Source of the DNA: G963669295 sp963669295
Lineage (GTDB): Bacteria > Bacteroidota > Bacteroidia > Flavobacteriales_D > CALLUQ01
Length of the DNA stretch: 64,000 nucleotides
NCBI GenBank assembly: GCA_963669295.1
Contig: OY769938.1
Coordinates: 2,232,001 to 2,296,000, forward strand
Direction of reading: 5' to 3'
Position numbers and translations under genes: made by a program. This document shows, in pieces, positions 35,905 through 45,298 of the stretch. The notes beneath the pieces are model-generated. The model did not search any database. It saw only the letters and a list, made by a program, of their open reading frames with translations, and had not been told where the DNA came from. Numbering within the stretch: the stretch's first letter is position 1; every line of letters starts with the position of its first letter.

Positions 35905-37406
35905 GTGAAGTATTTTTTTTCTCGAAGCAATTGAGCTACTTGATTTAGCAAACTATAGTAAGGAATTGTTCCAGTTTTTGCTTCGTTATAAGATACTTTG
36001 CTGACTAAAGGAGTGAGAGACTCTTTTGAAACTTCTTGAATGATGTTATAAGTAAAAGTTAGCTCGTAGTCATCAACAACAACATGATAAGATGTTTCAT
36101 TATTTAGTATATCTAATTTATTTCTTGTGAAATCGAGCAATTGTATAACTTCTCCTAGGCGATGGCTATTACCCTGATAAGAAAGGCTTGTCCCTTGGCA
36201 TTTTTCTAAAGCAATTATTAGGTTATCGAAACTACCGAATAGTTTTTTCAAAAATTCAAGCTGAAGAACGAGTCTTGCTCTGGTGTTTGGAACAGAGATA
36301 CCTTGGTTAAACCGAATGGAACGAAAGTCAAAAGGAAATTCTTTGAACCGCCCCTTAATTAGGGTTCTAAGTGTTATGGCATTACTATAGATCATTTGCG
36401 TTAGGATGAATCGAACATCTTCACTGGGAATAATTTCGTACAATTCGTTTGAGCTTATTTGCGAGTTGCTCCATACATACTTATAACTCTGAATAAGTTT
36501 TTTTAATAGCTGATCCAATGTTTCCCTGTTGCTAAAGTCAAACACTTCGCGACTAAAAAACTTATCAATATAACCGCTGAAATCTACATTGGTCCCGTAC
36601 CTGTTTTTAAAAATGTTTTGAATGTTATTGATGTCACATACCAGGATTACCTTATCAAACCCAAACTTGTTTAATCGGTTGTTTTTTTGAGGACTATCGA
36701 AATGAGCAGCGAAGACATTGAAAAGCCTGAAAATGTGTTCCGGATCGATGCGATCTAAATCGTCGAGAATCAAAACATTTTCAACCGGATTATTTGTAGT
36801 TTCTTCAGACTCTTTTAAACGGGTTATTACATCGTGTATTAACTCTGTGTAAAAATTGTTTTCATAAATGGAGCCTTCCCTTTCTTGATGAGTGCCAATG
36901 TATTTAACAGCATCATCTAGTTTATCAGTCTGCTGATTGGTATGAAACTTAAGGTACTTTTCCTTTAACTCATTAAGTTGTTTGAAGAGTTGGAACCCTG
37001 TTCGTCCCACTCCAGGAACTAATAGTAGTAAAGGCGCAAGAATCTTGTCAAGATTATCTCTAACAAAATCATCCAATGTTGAAATATAAGACATTGAGTA
37101 TTCAAGAAATTGGTTTTCGTGTTTAAGAGCCAGTTCATAGAAAATATCGTATTTAAGATAGCTAAAGATGTCTTCGTTAGTGGCAATAGAATAGTTCACT
37201 GGAAATAAATGTACAGCATTGTATTTTTTGTAGCCATAATGGCTTTCTTGTGTTTTTTCATCGAAGAAATGGTTTAAGAAGGTTGTCTTTCCCATTCCAA
37301 ACATAGCTGAGAAAACAATACGATGATTGTCTTCTAAATCAAGGTGATTGGCAAAGCTTTGTTTCGGAAATTCCAGTAAATCGGGGATTAAATGATCTTG
37401 GCTCAT
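35901..37406 (-). CDS. KAP-like P-loop NTPase
   Basis: A 501-residue P-loop NTPase. Walker A lies at 34-41 (AMFGMGKT) and Walker B at 211-219 (VLILDDLDR). A hydrophobic patch (ILAPLLLLVPGVG, about 122-134) between them is typical of KAP NTPases, where TM helices are inserted between the Walker motifs. The region after Walker B (LVCDINNIQNIF ... GYIDKFFSREVF) also fits. KAP proteins bind membranes, and several act in phage exclusion (PifA and relatives); defence is inference here. The gene is visibly AT-richer than its neighbours and is flanked by dispersed repeats, which suggests acquisition by transfer. No helper gene is adjacent. Confidence 0.8.
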   Translation of the reverse strand: MSQDHLIPDLLEFPKQSFANHLDLEDNHRIVFSAMFGMGKTTFLNHFFDEKTQESHYGYKKYNAVHLFPVNYSIATNEDIFSYLKYDIFYELALKHENQFLEYSMSYISTLDDFVRDNLDKILAPLLLLVPGVGRTGFQLFKQLNELKEKYLKFHTNQQTDKLDDAVKYIGTHQEREGSIYENNFYTELIHDVITRLKESEETTNNPVENVLILDDLDRIDPEHIFRLFNVFAAHFDSPQKNNRLNKFGFDKVILVCDINNIQNIFKNRYGTNVDFSGYIDKFFSREVFDFSNRETLDQLLKKLIQSYKYVWSNSQISSNELYEIIPSEDVRFILTQMIYSNAITLRTLIKGRFKEFPFDFRSIRFNQGISVPNTRARLVLQLEFLKKLFGSFDNLIIALEKCQGTSLSYQGNSHRLGEVIQLLDFTRNKLDILNNETSYHVVVDDYELTFTYNIIQEVSKESLTPLVSKVSYNEAKTGTIPYYSLLNQVAQLLREKKYFT

Positions 37407-37770
37407 TGTAGTTTAATTTAGGTAATAATACGGTTTTTGATGTAAAGCCTAGAAGTAATTTACGCGTCAGTCATGCTGAGCTCGTCGAAGTATGAAGCGT
37501 TGGCTGCTACATTTTCCCTTTAACCACCCTTCCCTTCATGCTTCAGGGCAAGCTGGCTCAGGCTGACAGTATTGTAGGTATGATTTTAATTAGTAGGTAA
37601 GGTTGTTAAATTGATTACAGCACCCGCGTGTTAGTCACACTGTCCTGATAGCTACCGGGGTGCCTAAGTGTGAGGCGGGTGTGACTTTAACCGTCCTTAC
37701 TTTCATTACTCCAGACCAGGATGACGATATTACAACTGGCTTTTTTATCTTTACAGAAACCTCTATTGAT
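37407..37770. repeat. Spacer with dispersed palindromic repeats
   Basis: A 364-bp non-coding stretch. GTCAGTCATGCTGAGC (37467-37482) followed by GTCGAAGTATGAAGCG, and a loosely inverted copy at about 37535-37578 (ATGCTTCAGGGCAAGC ... GGCTGACAGT), resemble the CTGAGC...GAAG repeat seen scattered through many Bacteroidota genomes. At 37644-37659 CCTGATAGCTACCGGG matches 38676-38691 at 15 of 16 positions. GTCACAC (37634) and GTGTGAC (37679) form a further inverted pair. Confidence 0.6.
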
Positions 37771-38250
37771 ATGAAACTCAGTCATTATCTATTTGTTGCA
37801 GCGTTGGCCTTATTAACAGCGTGCTCAGGCACCAAAAGCACCACCAAAAAACAACCCCACCTCAAGTACCTGCCAACAGCCGTACACAATACCCCTTTTA
37901 ACATGTCGATGGCCGACTTTAAAACAGTGCACCCCGATGCGAAATTTCTTCCTGCTAATGCCGATGCTTTTCGTTATGAAGTGATTGTAAAGCACGAAGC
38001 GCCATTAGAAAATGTAGGGTATTACTTTGATGCAGATGCTCACAATCCGTTGTATGAATTTATCCTCATCTATAACTCAGAAGCAGAGCGCGACAAGGTA
38101 GCAAAAGAGTTATTTGGCGCCCCTAATTACAAAGAAAAAGAGTGGCGCTACCCCAGCGGTGAAGGCTATACCATTTGGGCATGGACTTTCAAGAAGAAAC
38201 TTATCATAGCAGCGGTACTCCCCAATACCGAATGGGAAGGCGAAGAGTAA
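37771..38250 (+). CDS. Lipoprotein of unknown function
   Basis: A 159-residue lipoprotein: MKLSHYLFVAALALLTAC with Cys18 in TACSGTK. The mature part is soluble and mixed alpha/beta: NMSMADFKTVHPDAKFLP, YEVIVKHEAP, YEFILIYNSEAERDKVAKEL and a Trp-rich end. It resembles BamE/SmpA-type pattern (substrate-binding of a small helix followed by strands) only loosely; no family is assigned. The start at 37771 is chosen because it opens on the lipoprotein signal. Confidence 0.7.
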   Translation: MKLSHYLFVAALALLTACSGTKSTTKKQPHLKYLPTAVHNTPFNMSMADFKTVHPDAKFLPANADAFRYEVIVKHEAPLENVGYYFDADAHNPLYEFILIYNSEAERDKVAKELFGAPNYKEKEWRYPSGEGYTIWAWTFKKKLIIAAVLPNTEWEGEE

Positions 38251-38806
38251 ACAGCAGCACCTGCATGCGTTACTTGAGTCAATAGATGTACTGCCCCCTT
38301 TTATGCACACAGACTGGTTACTTCCCATCTGGAGATATTGCACTATAAATAAATCCAACGAAAGAAATGGCACAGGATATAGGAGCATGATCTTCACCTC
38401 GATCTTTGCCTGATCACTTAAAAACCGACTGAAGCGACCTAAAAGCTGACCTGGAATGGCCAATTCTTTGCATTGATTGGAGCATTCGATGCATTGGTTT
38501 GGGAATGCTTTGCAAGGGGCAGTAAAGAAGGCCATGGAAACGCCCTCTACGTTCCTTCATCCACCCTAAAGGTGACTCGAGAGCTTACTTCGTTGTTCCG
38601 CTGTAAGCAGAACTTCTCGTAATGACGCCATTCATTATCAGCATTCAGCTACTCATCTTACCCCTGCACAGGCTTCCTGATAGCTATCGGGGCCTAACAC
38701 GCCCTCCATATCACCTTATCCTTTTCCGCCAGGCAACCTTATTCCCTTAGCACCTCCCTCACTCTCACCCCTTCTCCCATTCCCCAAAATCTCCTAACTT
38801 TATGCC
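38251..38806. other. Long spacer with repeat remnants
   Basis: 556 bp with no convincing gene. An antisense open frame overlapping the lipoprotein gene has no coding character. Repeat remnants are visible: GGTGACTCGAGAGCTTACTTCG ... TTCTCGTAATGACG (about 38570-38625), like repeats seen elsewhere in the phylum, and the palindrome CCTGATAGCTATCGGG (38676-38691). At 38795-38802 TAACTTTA, just before the next ATG, may be a weak -7 box. Confidence 0.55.
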
Positions 38807-41704
38807 ATGAAGAAAAACCTGCTTATTGCCCTGGCAGTTTTGATGACCCTTGGAGTTGCTGCCCAGAAAAAAACCAAACAACCCCCGTATACCCCTGCTA
38901 AAAAAAGAGTGGAAAGCCATCAACAACGGCTGCAAATGCAGCAGCAATCGTTGGTAAGCAACCTCGAATTTAAATCTACCGGCCCTACCATTATGAGTGG
39001 CCGTGTAGTAGATTTAGCAGTTAACCCCAACGACCCTACCGAGTTTTATGCGGCCTATGCTTCAGGAGGCTTGTGGCACACCACCACCAACGGCATTTCA
39101 TTTAACCCGGTATTCGATCATGAAATGGTGATGACCATTGGCGACATTGCAGTGAACTGGGAAAACAACACCATTTGGATAGGTACGGGTGAAAACAACT
39201 CCAGTCGCTCATCGTATTCGGGAGTAGGCATGTATAAAAGCACTGATGGAGGCAACACCTGGACACATGCCGGGTTGGAAGAATCGCATCATATAGGCCG
39301 TATTGTAATGCACCCCACCGATCCCAACACATTGTGGGTGGCAGTGCTGGGGCATCTGTATTCGCCCAACAAAGAACGGGGCATCTACAAAACCACTGAT
39401 GGAGGTAAAACATGGCAACAAACCCATTTTGTGAATAACAATACCGGAGCCATCGACCTCGTAATAGACACCAATAACCCCAATACCCTTTATGCTGCCA
39501 TGTGGCATCGCGAACGACGGGCATGGAACTTCGTAGAGGCCGGTGAAGGGTCGGGCATTTATAAAAGCACCGATGGTGGAAACACCTGGCAGCTGTTGAC
39601 TACTGCCGGTAGCGGGTTTCCTACTGGTGATGGGGTAGGCCGTATTGGTTTAACCATGTCGTGGGGGAAAACCAACAGCTTATACGCCATTGTAGACAAC
39701 CAGTTTAGGCGCGAAAAAGAAGCGGGGCAACAAAGCAGCGACAAAAAATTTAAGGAGGAGCTGAAAACCATGAGCAAAGCCGATTTTTTAGCGTTGGAAG
39801 ACCGTAAAATAAATACCTACCTGAAGGAAAATGCCTTTCCAGAAAAATACAATGCCAAAGGGGTAAAGAAGATGGTGGAAAAAGGCAAGATTTTGCCAGT
39901 GGCATTGGTCGACTATACCATTGATGCGAACTCATTGCTGTTCGATACCCCGGTAATTGGAGCAGAAGTATACCGCTCTGACGATGGTGGAGCCACCTGG
40001 AAAAAGACCCATAAAGAACCCCTCGACGATTTGTTTTATTCGTACGGCTACTACTTTGGTCAAATTCGGGTAGCACCGCACAACCGCGATAAAGTATACA
40101 TTGTTGGGGTGCCCATCTTGCGTTCTGACGATGGCGGAAAAACATTCAAATCCATCAATGGTGAAAACGTGCACGTAGACCACCACGGACTATGGGTAAA
40201 CCCTAAAAAGCCAGGGCACCTCATTAATGGCAACGATGGTGGGGTAAACATATCGTACGACGATGGTGAAACCTGGTTCAAAGCCAACACGCCTGCGGTT
40301 GGGCAGTTTTATACCGTGAATGTAGACATGGCAAAACCCTATAGGGTATACGGTGGCTTGCAAGACAATGGCGTGTGGGCCGGCCCGAGCAATTACGAGC
40401 ACAACCGCGGCTGGCACGATGAAGGCAAGTACCCTTACAAACGGCTATTAGGTGGCGATGGCATGCAAGTAGAAATTGATGCGCGCGACAACAACACCGT
40501 TTATACCGGCTACCAGTTTGGGCATTATTTTCGGGTAAACCAAAAAAGTGGAGAGCAAACCTATATCAAGCCTACGCATGAATTGGGCGAGCGACCATTG
40601 CGTTTCAACTGGCAAACCCCCATCCACTTGTCGCGCCATAACCAGGATATCCTGTACTTTGGTTCCAACAAGTTTCACCGTTCCATGAACCAGGGGGACG
40701 ACTGGGAAACCCTTTCAGACGACCTCACCAAAGGAGGTAGAAAAGGAGATGTAGCCTACGGAACGCTCACCAGCATTACTGAGTCGCCCAAAAAATTTGG
40801 ACTGTTGTACGTAGGAAGTGATGATGGACTCATTCATCGCTCTAAAGATGGAGGAAACACCTGGCAAAAGCTCTCCGATAAATTGCCGCAAGACATGTGG
40901 GTGAGTCGCATTGTAGCTTCGGCACACGATGAGGCTACGGTTTATGCATCGTTAAACGGTTACCGTTGGGACGACTTTACCCCTTACCTCTACGTTTCTA
41001 CCGACTATGGTACCAACTGGCAACGCATTGGCACCAGTTTACCTTACGAGCCCATCAATGTAGTGAAAGAAGATCCAGTGAACGAAAACATCTTGTACAT
41101 TGGCACCGACCATGGCATTTACGTGTCGTTAGATAAAGGCCAGTCGTTTATGACCATGGACTCAAAATTACCGGCAGCACCAGTGCACGACCTGGTGGTG
41201 CATCCACGCGACCACGACCTGATTGTTGGTACGCATGGCCGTTCGGTATTCATTGCCAACGTGCATCATTTACAGCAGTTGAACGACAAGTTGATGAGCA
41301 AAGCATTGCATGCCTTTGAACTAGATAAAATTACCCACAGCAAGCGCTGGGGCGAAAGTTGGGGAAAATGGTACGATGCCTACCAGCCCAATGCCAACAT
41401 TGCTTTCTTTGCGAAAAAGGCAGGCACCACCACCATCCACATCAAAACCAATGAGGGCACCATCATCAACACCCTTACCAACGAAAGCGAAGCCGGACTT
41501 AACTATTTTGAGTATGCACTTACTGTTGATCCCAGCAAGGTAGAAGCCTATGCACAAGACCTCAACAAATCCAAAGAGGAGCAGGAAGAGCAGGTAGAAA
41601 AAGCGGCCGATGGCAACCATTACCTGCTTCCCGGAAACTACAAAGTGGAATTGGTGCAGGGTACTGAAAAGGTAGAGGTAGTACTGGAGGTAGCTGCAAA
41701 ATAA
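38807..41704 (+). CDS. Sortilin/BNR-repeat (VPS10-type propeller) protein
   Basis: A 965-residue secreted protein. After a signal peptide (MKKNLLIALAVLMTLGVAAQ) it carries a large propeller of sortilin/BNR type with many Asp boxes: STDGGNTW (twice), TTDGGKTW, SDDGGATW, SDDGGKTF, YDDGETW, SKDGGNTW, STDYGTNW. The family is abundant in Bacteroidota and is often annotated as glycosyl hydrolase, but Asp boxes are structural and no sialidase active site is visible. There is no T9SS sorting domain at the C-terminus (ends VEVVLEVAAK), so it is probably periplasmic. The final 150 or so residues are a separate beta domain after a helix. Confidence 0.9.
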   Translation: MKKNLLIALAVLMTLGVAAQKKTKQPPYTPAKKRVESHQQRLQMQQQSLVSNLEFKSTGPTIMSGRVVDLAVNPNDPTEFYAAYASGGLWHTTTNGISFNPVFDHEMVMTIGDIAVNWENNTIWIGTGENNSSRSSYSGVGMYKSTDGGNTWTHAGLEESHHIGRIVMHPTDPNTLWVAVLGHLYSPNKERGIYKTTDGGKTWQQTHFVNNNTGAIDLVIDTNNPNTLYAAMWHRERRAWNFVEAGEGSGIYKSTDGGNTWQLLTTAGSGFPTGDGVGRIGLTMSWGKTNSLYAIVDNQFRREKEAGQQSSDKKFKEELKTMSKADFLALEDRKINTYLKENAFPEKYNAKGVKKMVEKGKILPVALVDYTIDANSLLFDTPVIGAEVYRSDDGGATWKKTHKEPLDDLFYSYGYYFGQIRVAPHNRDKVYIVGVPILRSDDGGKTFKSINGENVHVDHHGLWVNPKKPGHLINGNDGGVNISYDDGETWFKANTPAVGQFYTVNVDMAKPYRVYGGLQDNGVWAGPSNYEHNRGWHDEGKYPYKRLLGGDGMQVEIDARDNNTVYTGYQFGHYFRVNQKSGEQTYIKPTHELGERPLRFNWQTPIHLSRHNQDILYFGSNKFHRSMNQGDDWETLSDDLTKGGRKGDVAYGTLTSITESPKKFGLLYVGSDDGLIHRSKDGGNTWQKLSDKLPQDMWVSRIVASAHDEATVYASLNGYRWDDFTPYLYVSTDYGTNWQRIGTSLPYEPINVVKEDPVNENILYIGTDHGIYVSLDKGQSFMTMDSKLPAAPVHDLVVHPRDHDLIVGTHGRSVFIANVHHLQQLNDKLMSKALHAFELDKITHSKRWGESWGKWYDAYQPNANIAFFAKKAGTTTIHIKTNEGTIINTLTNESEAGLNYFEYALTVDPSKVEAYAQDLNKSKEEQEEQVEKAADGNHYLLPGNYKVELVQGTEKVEVVLEVAAK

Positions 41705-41814
41705 CACGGTAATAGTACCTGTTTGCTATTTTGAAAAATACAGTAGCAATAGGGTAAGGCCAATTTTATTCTTAACTTGCTTAGTGTCAACCACTAATTA
41801 CCAGGCAAGCCAAC

Positions 41815-44800
41815 ATGGCCCATCAACCCGTGCAAAAAAAACAGGAGGAGCATGCCCCATTTGGGCATGAAGCAGAAGGCAAAATGGTGCATAAGGAAGG
41901 GGCATTGCCACTGGTACCAGCAGCTCCCCCCATTCAATTGATGCCTGAGGCATTACCAACACCACTCATTCAGCAAGAAGAAGACCCACCTCGATTGAAA
42001 GAAGAAACTTCGGGAGGGATGCCACCATTGGTGCAGTCGAAAATGGAACATGCCTTTCAAACTGATTTTTCGGAAATCGACATTCATACCAATTCCAGCA
42101 AAGCCACCCACCTGCATGCAAAAGCCTTGACGCAGGGAAATAGCATTCATTTTGCACCGGGAGCATACCAGCCCAACACTACCGCAGGACAGCAGTTGCT
42201 AGGGCATGAACTGACCCATGTGGTGCAGCAGCAAACCGCCAATGTTCAACCAACAGTACAACTCAAAGGCGAAGACATTAACAACGATGAGCAGCTCGAA
42301 AAGGAAGCCGATGAGGTAGGGGCAAAAGCCGCAGCTGGGCAACAGGTGGTGGGCTTGAAACATGCTGGAGGTACCATTCAGAAAAAGCCGGGAGCCATTC
42401 AGGCGAAAATGAAGCTGAAATACAAAGGCATTGCGCACCTTCCTCCAGACGAAAAGAAAATACCATTGTACAAAAGCATTGCCATGGGCGCTCAACCTAC
42501 TGCTTACCTTATTCCGGGCAGTGAAGTAAAAGTATACGAAGAGAAAACGGCCAAAGACCCCTGGGAATTTGTGCTGGGAAAAATTAAAATTGGCAAGAAA
42601 GAAGTGCCGCAGTATGGTTATGTAAACAGCCACTACATCCTGGGAGAAACCTATCCCGGCCCCAGTCCGGCAGAAGTAGCAAAAAGACACAAAGAAATGT
42701 CGACCCCTGTTACCGCACCAACACCCTCAAAGCCAGGGAAATTTAGTGGTAGCAGCGGCACCACCAAAACCGAGTTGGGCAGTGGCATGACCCAATACAC
42801 CATTGCTAAAGGGTGGGTAAAAGGCAAGCAGTGGGGCACGCTGTCGTCGTTGCAAATGGCTTCGGGCATTAGCTACAAAACCATCAAGAAAAAAATGAAG
42901 GAAGTAGGGGTGTGGGATGGTAAAAACCTGGAGCGCTTCGTGCATGTTGGCTTGGGCATTGTGGTAAAAGGAGGTTCCATCATCTCTATTGTGACCAAAA
43001 AAGGAGGAATAGGCACCTATACCCCTGCATTGCCCGAAAAGAAAAAGACTCCTGAAAAGGAAAAGCCATCGACAGAAAAATCCGAAAAAGGAGCACCAAC
43101 CCCACTTTCTGATGCAGAGCTGAAGTCGACCACCGAAGCCAAAAAGTTTAGAGAAGCAGAAGCAGTGCTCTACAAACTCGATGATGTATTTGAAATAGAA
43201 AACAAAATTACCGAACATTTAAAGCATTCGGATTTGCGCGAAACCAAAGCGCAAAAAAAATACTTTGCCTTATGGGCAAGCAAACGGAAAGCATTGACCA
43301 AACATGGGTTAACCCAGGGCGATTGGTACAAGCTATTGCAAAAATACACCAACGAATTCCGGTCCAATGCGCTGTCGCATGCCAACAAGCTGCTCGACAA
43401 TTACGAGCAAATTTTGAAGTACTATAAAGAGGGGTTTGAAAAGAAGAAAATGATTGATGTGTTGATGGGGTTAAACGATGTGAAATCGGCCCGTAAAGAC
43501 GATTTTAGGTTGGGGCAGATTAATGCAGCACTGCGCAAAAGCACTCCTGTACCGGGGCTTCAATTAGGACGCAGCAATCCGCGAAAAGTAAAGGCACTGG
43601 AAAAAGAAAAAGGAGCACGATTAGCATCGCGGAAGAAATCGCTGGAAGCACTGAAAAAGAACAACGCATTTCCTTTTTTAAGAGATGCCAACTTTCCATT
43701 GGCGCGATTAACCTATGCCAACACTTCTAAAGAAGAAGCCCAAAAGTTGGTGATTGCCCACCTCGACGATAGAATTGCTGCGGTAAAGAAAACGAGGGAA
43801 ACGTTAAAAGATGATCCCGACTACCTGTTTACGTTTGATAAGCTGGTAGAACGATCGGCCAACATATTGGGCATTGACAAAGGCACCCATAAGGGGAAAT
43901 ACATGTTTAAACATGCCGAAAAAATTAAAAGCATTAAAAAAATGCCTGCCGATATGTTGGCATTGCTGGGAATGGTATTGTTGTTGGTGCCTGGTGGTGG
44001 GTTTGTTGGAGGGGCAGCCAGGGTAGCTGCTGCAGGAGCAGGTGTTGCTGGTGCCACCATGGAAGTGAAAGAGTATCAGCGCAACATGGCGGCACATAAA
44101 GCAGGTTTTCTTGGTGAGTCGCCATCGTTGGCATGGGTAGTATTGGCTGTAGCGGCAGCAGGACTCGACTTGCACATGGCAGCCAAAGCATTAAAGCCAC
44201 TGAAAGATCCTTTAATGAAATTTGGCAGGGCGCTCATCTCTTCCGACCCAGCCGATAAAATGGTGATTAAACTGGGGAAGAAGCTGCACCTTGAAATAGG
44301 AGCGCAAGTAGCGGCAGGAAAAATTCCTAAAGGCACCGGCACAGCAGTAAGGCAGGCGGTAGATGCTCAAATTTCGTTACGCAAAGCCTGGGAAAACTTT
44401 GTGGCCGAAGGAGCGACATTGAACATGGGAGGTAAAATGCCGGGCAAACAAGTGTTGGTAGATTTAGCACGTGCCCTGCGCAAAACAGGGGTAGACAAGG
44501 TCGATGACTTTGCCAAAGCAGTGAAACACCGATTGAAGCTGAAACGAGCACTTACCTCTGCTGAAAAAACAACCATGAGTGATGCCTTTACTGAGGCGAT
44601 CCAAAAACCTAAAAAAGCGAGTGCCGCATCGCGTAAGCCCCCAACGCCAAGAACTTCGATAGGCAACGATGTGAAGCTGGATGTAGACGATTTTGCTCAT
44701 TTGCGCAGCAAACATCCCAAGCTGAAAGACATGAGCGACAAACAAATTACTGAGCTGGTAAAAACCAGGGGCAGTTACCTCGAAACATTAATCGATGGCC

Positions 44801-45294
44801 GGTTTAAAAGGCACTGGGCAACAAGTGGTGTGGCCAAACGAGGAGTGCGTTTTCCACTGCAACGTGGAAAAACACTCAAAGGGTCGATCGATCAAATTGC
44901 GAAGCATGCCCCATCAAGAATTATAGATCGCGCACCATTGGGGAAAAGCGCCCACGAATTTATTGAAAGCAATGCCCACCTTAAAAAACTGGCAAAGGCC
45001 ATGGAAACCCATCCCGACAAAACAGTAAGAAAAGCCTGGAAAAAATTCTACTGGGGAAAAGCCACTCCAGGCGATGGTTTTGCCCTGGGAAAAGTGGGGT
45101 CCAAGAAAATTGATTTGGCAGAAGTATTTCTCGATAAAGGCACCATGCATGTAATTGATGCTACCCAGCGGTGGAGTGGCATGATCCACAACTTTAAAAC
45201 ACAATTTTATAAGGAGGTATTCGGAACCATTACCAACCTCAAGGTAACAGCCATCGATTTCAAAACAGCATTAAAATCCACCTTTTTCGATTAA
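41815..45294 (+). CDS. eCIS-core (DUF4157) toxin-like protein
   Basis: A 1159-residue protein without a signal peptide. Residues 70-140 are the eCIS-core DUF4157 domain (MEHAFQTDFSEIDIHTNS ... NSIHFAPGAY ... GHELTHVVQQQ, with HELTH at 131-135). This domain marks cargo of extracellular contractile injection systems. SH3-like strands follow (about 200-285), then a long charged helical region (450-680), and hydrophobic segments of Gly/Ala/Val (MPADMLALLGMVLLLVPGGG; SLAWVVLAVAAAGLD) that could cross or open a membrane. The C-terminal domain ends with KIDLAEVFLDKGTMHVIDAT (Asp1100, Asp1115), which resembles the restriction-endonuclease-like fold of some toxins (DxxH..IDAT in place of D..ExK). Nuclease activity is inference. 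No eCIS structural genes are in the window. The gene has no partner on its own strand. Confidence 0.85.
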   Translation: MAHQPVQKKQEEHAPFGHEAEGKMVHKEGALPLVPAAPPIQLMPEALPTPLIQQEEDPPRLKEETSGGMPPLVQSKMEHAFQTDFSEIDIHTNSSKATHLHAKALTQGNSIHFAPGAYQPNTTAGQQLLGHELTHVVQQQTANVQPTVQLKGEDINNDEQLEKEADEVGAKAAAGQQVVGLKHAGGTIQKKPGAIQAKMKLKYKGIAHLPPDEKKIPLYKSIAMGAQPTAYLIPGSEVKVYEEKTAKDPWEFVLGKIKIGKKEVPQYGYVNSHYILGETYPGPSPAEVAKRHKEMSTPVTAPTPSKPGKFSGSSGTTKTELGSGMTQYTIAKGWVKGKQWGTLSSLQMASGISYKTIKKKMKEVGVWDGKNLERFVHVGLGIVVKGGSIISIVTKKGGIGTYTPALPEKKKTPEKEKPSTEKSEKGAPTPLSDAELKSTTEAKKFREAEAVLYKLDDVFEIENKITEHLKHSDLRETKAQKKYFALWASKRKALTKHGLTQGDWYKLLQKYTNEFRSNALSHANKLLDNYEQILKYYKEGFEKKKMIDVLMGLNDVKSARKDDFRLGQINAALRKSTPVPGLQLGRSNPRKVKALEKEKGARLASRKKSLEALKKNNAFPFLRDANFPLARLTYANTSKEEAQKLVIAHLDDRIAAVKKTRETLKDDPDYLFTFDKLVERSANILGIDKGTHKGKYMFKHAEKIKSIKKMPADMLALLGMVLLLVPGGGFVGGAARVAAAGAGVAGATMEVKEYQRNMAAHKAGFLGESPSLAWVVLAVAAAGLDLHMAAKALKPLKDPLMKFGRALISSDPADKMVIKLGKKLHLEIGAQVAAGKIPKGTGTAVRQAVDAQISLRKAWENFVAEGATLNMGGKMPGKQVLVDLARALRKTGVDKVDDFAKAVKHRLKLKRALTSAEKTTMSDAFTEAIQKPKKASAASRKPPTPRTSIGNDVKLDVDDFAHLRSKHPKLKDMSDKQITELVKTRGSYLETLIDGRFKRHWATSGVAKRGVRFPLQRGKTLKGSIDQIAKHAPSRIIDRAPLGKSAHEFIESNAHLKKLAKAMETHPDKTVRKAWKKFYWGKATPGDGFALGKVGSKKIDLAEVFLDKGTMHVIDATQRWSGMIHNFKTQFYKEVFGTITNLKVTAIDFKTALKSTFFD

Positions 45295-45298
45295 CAGG

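Noticed and set aside
38110..38535. Antisense open frame of about 140 codons
   Set aside because: It overlaps the real lipoprotein gene at 37771-38250 on the opposite strand, has a Cys-rich low-complexity protein and no signal or domain.
38807..41704. T9SS sorting domain on the BNR-repeat protein
   Set aside because: The C-terminus lacks the PNP...KxxxK pattern of type A and the WDG...VYVWK pattern of type B.
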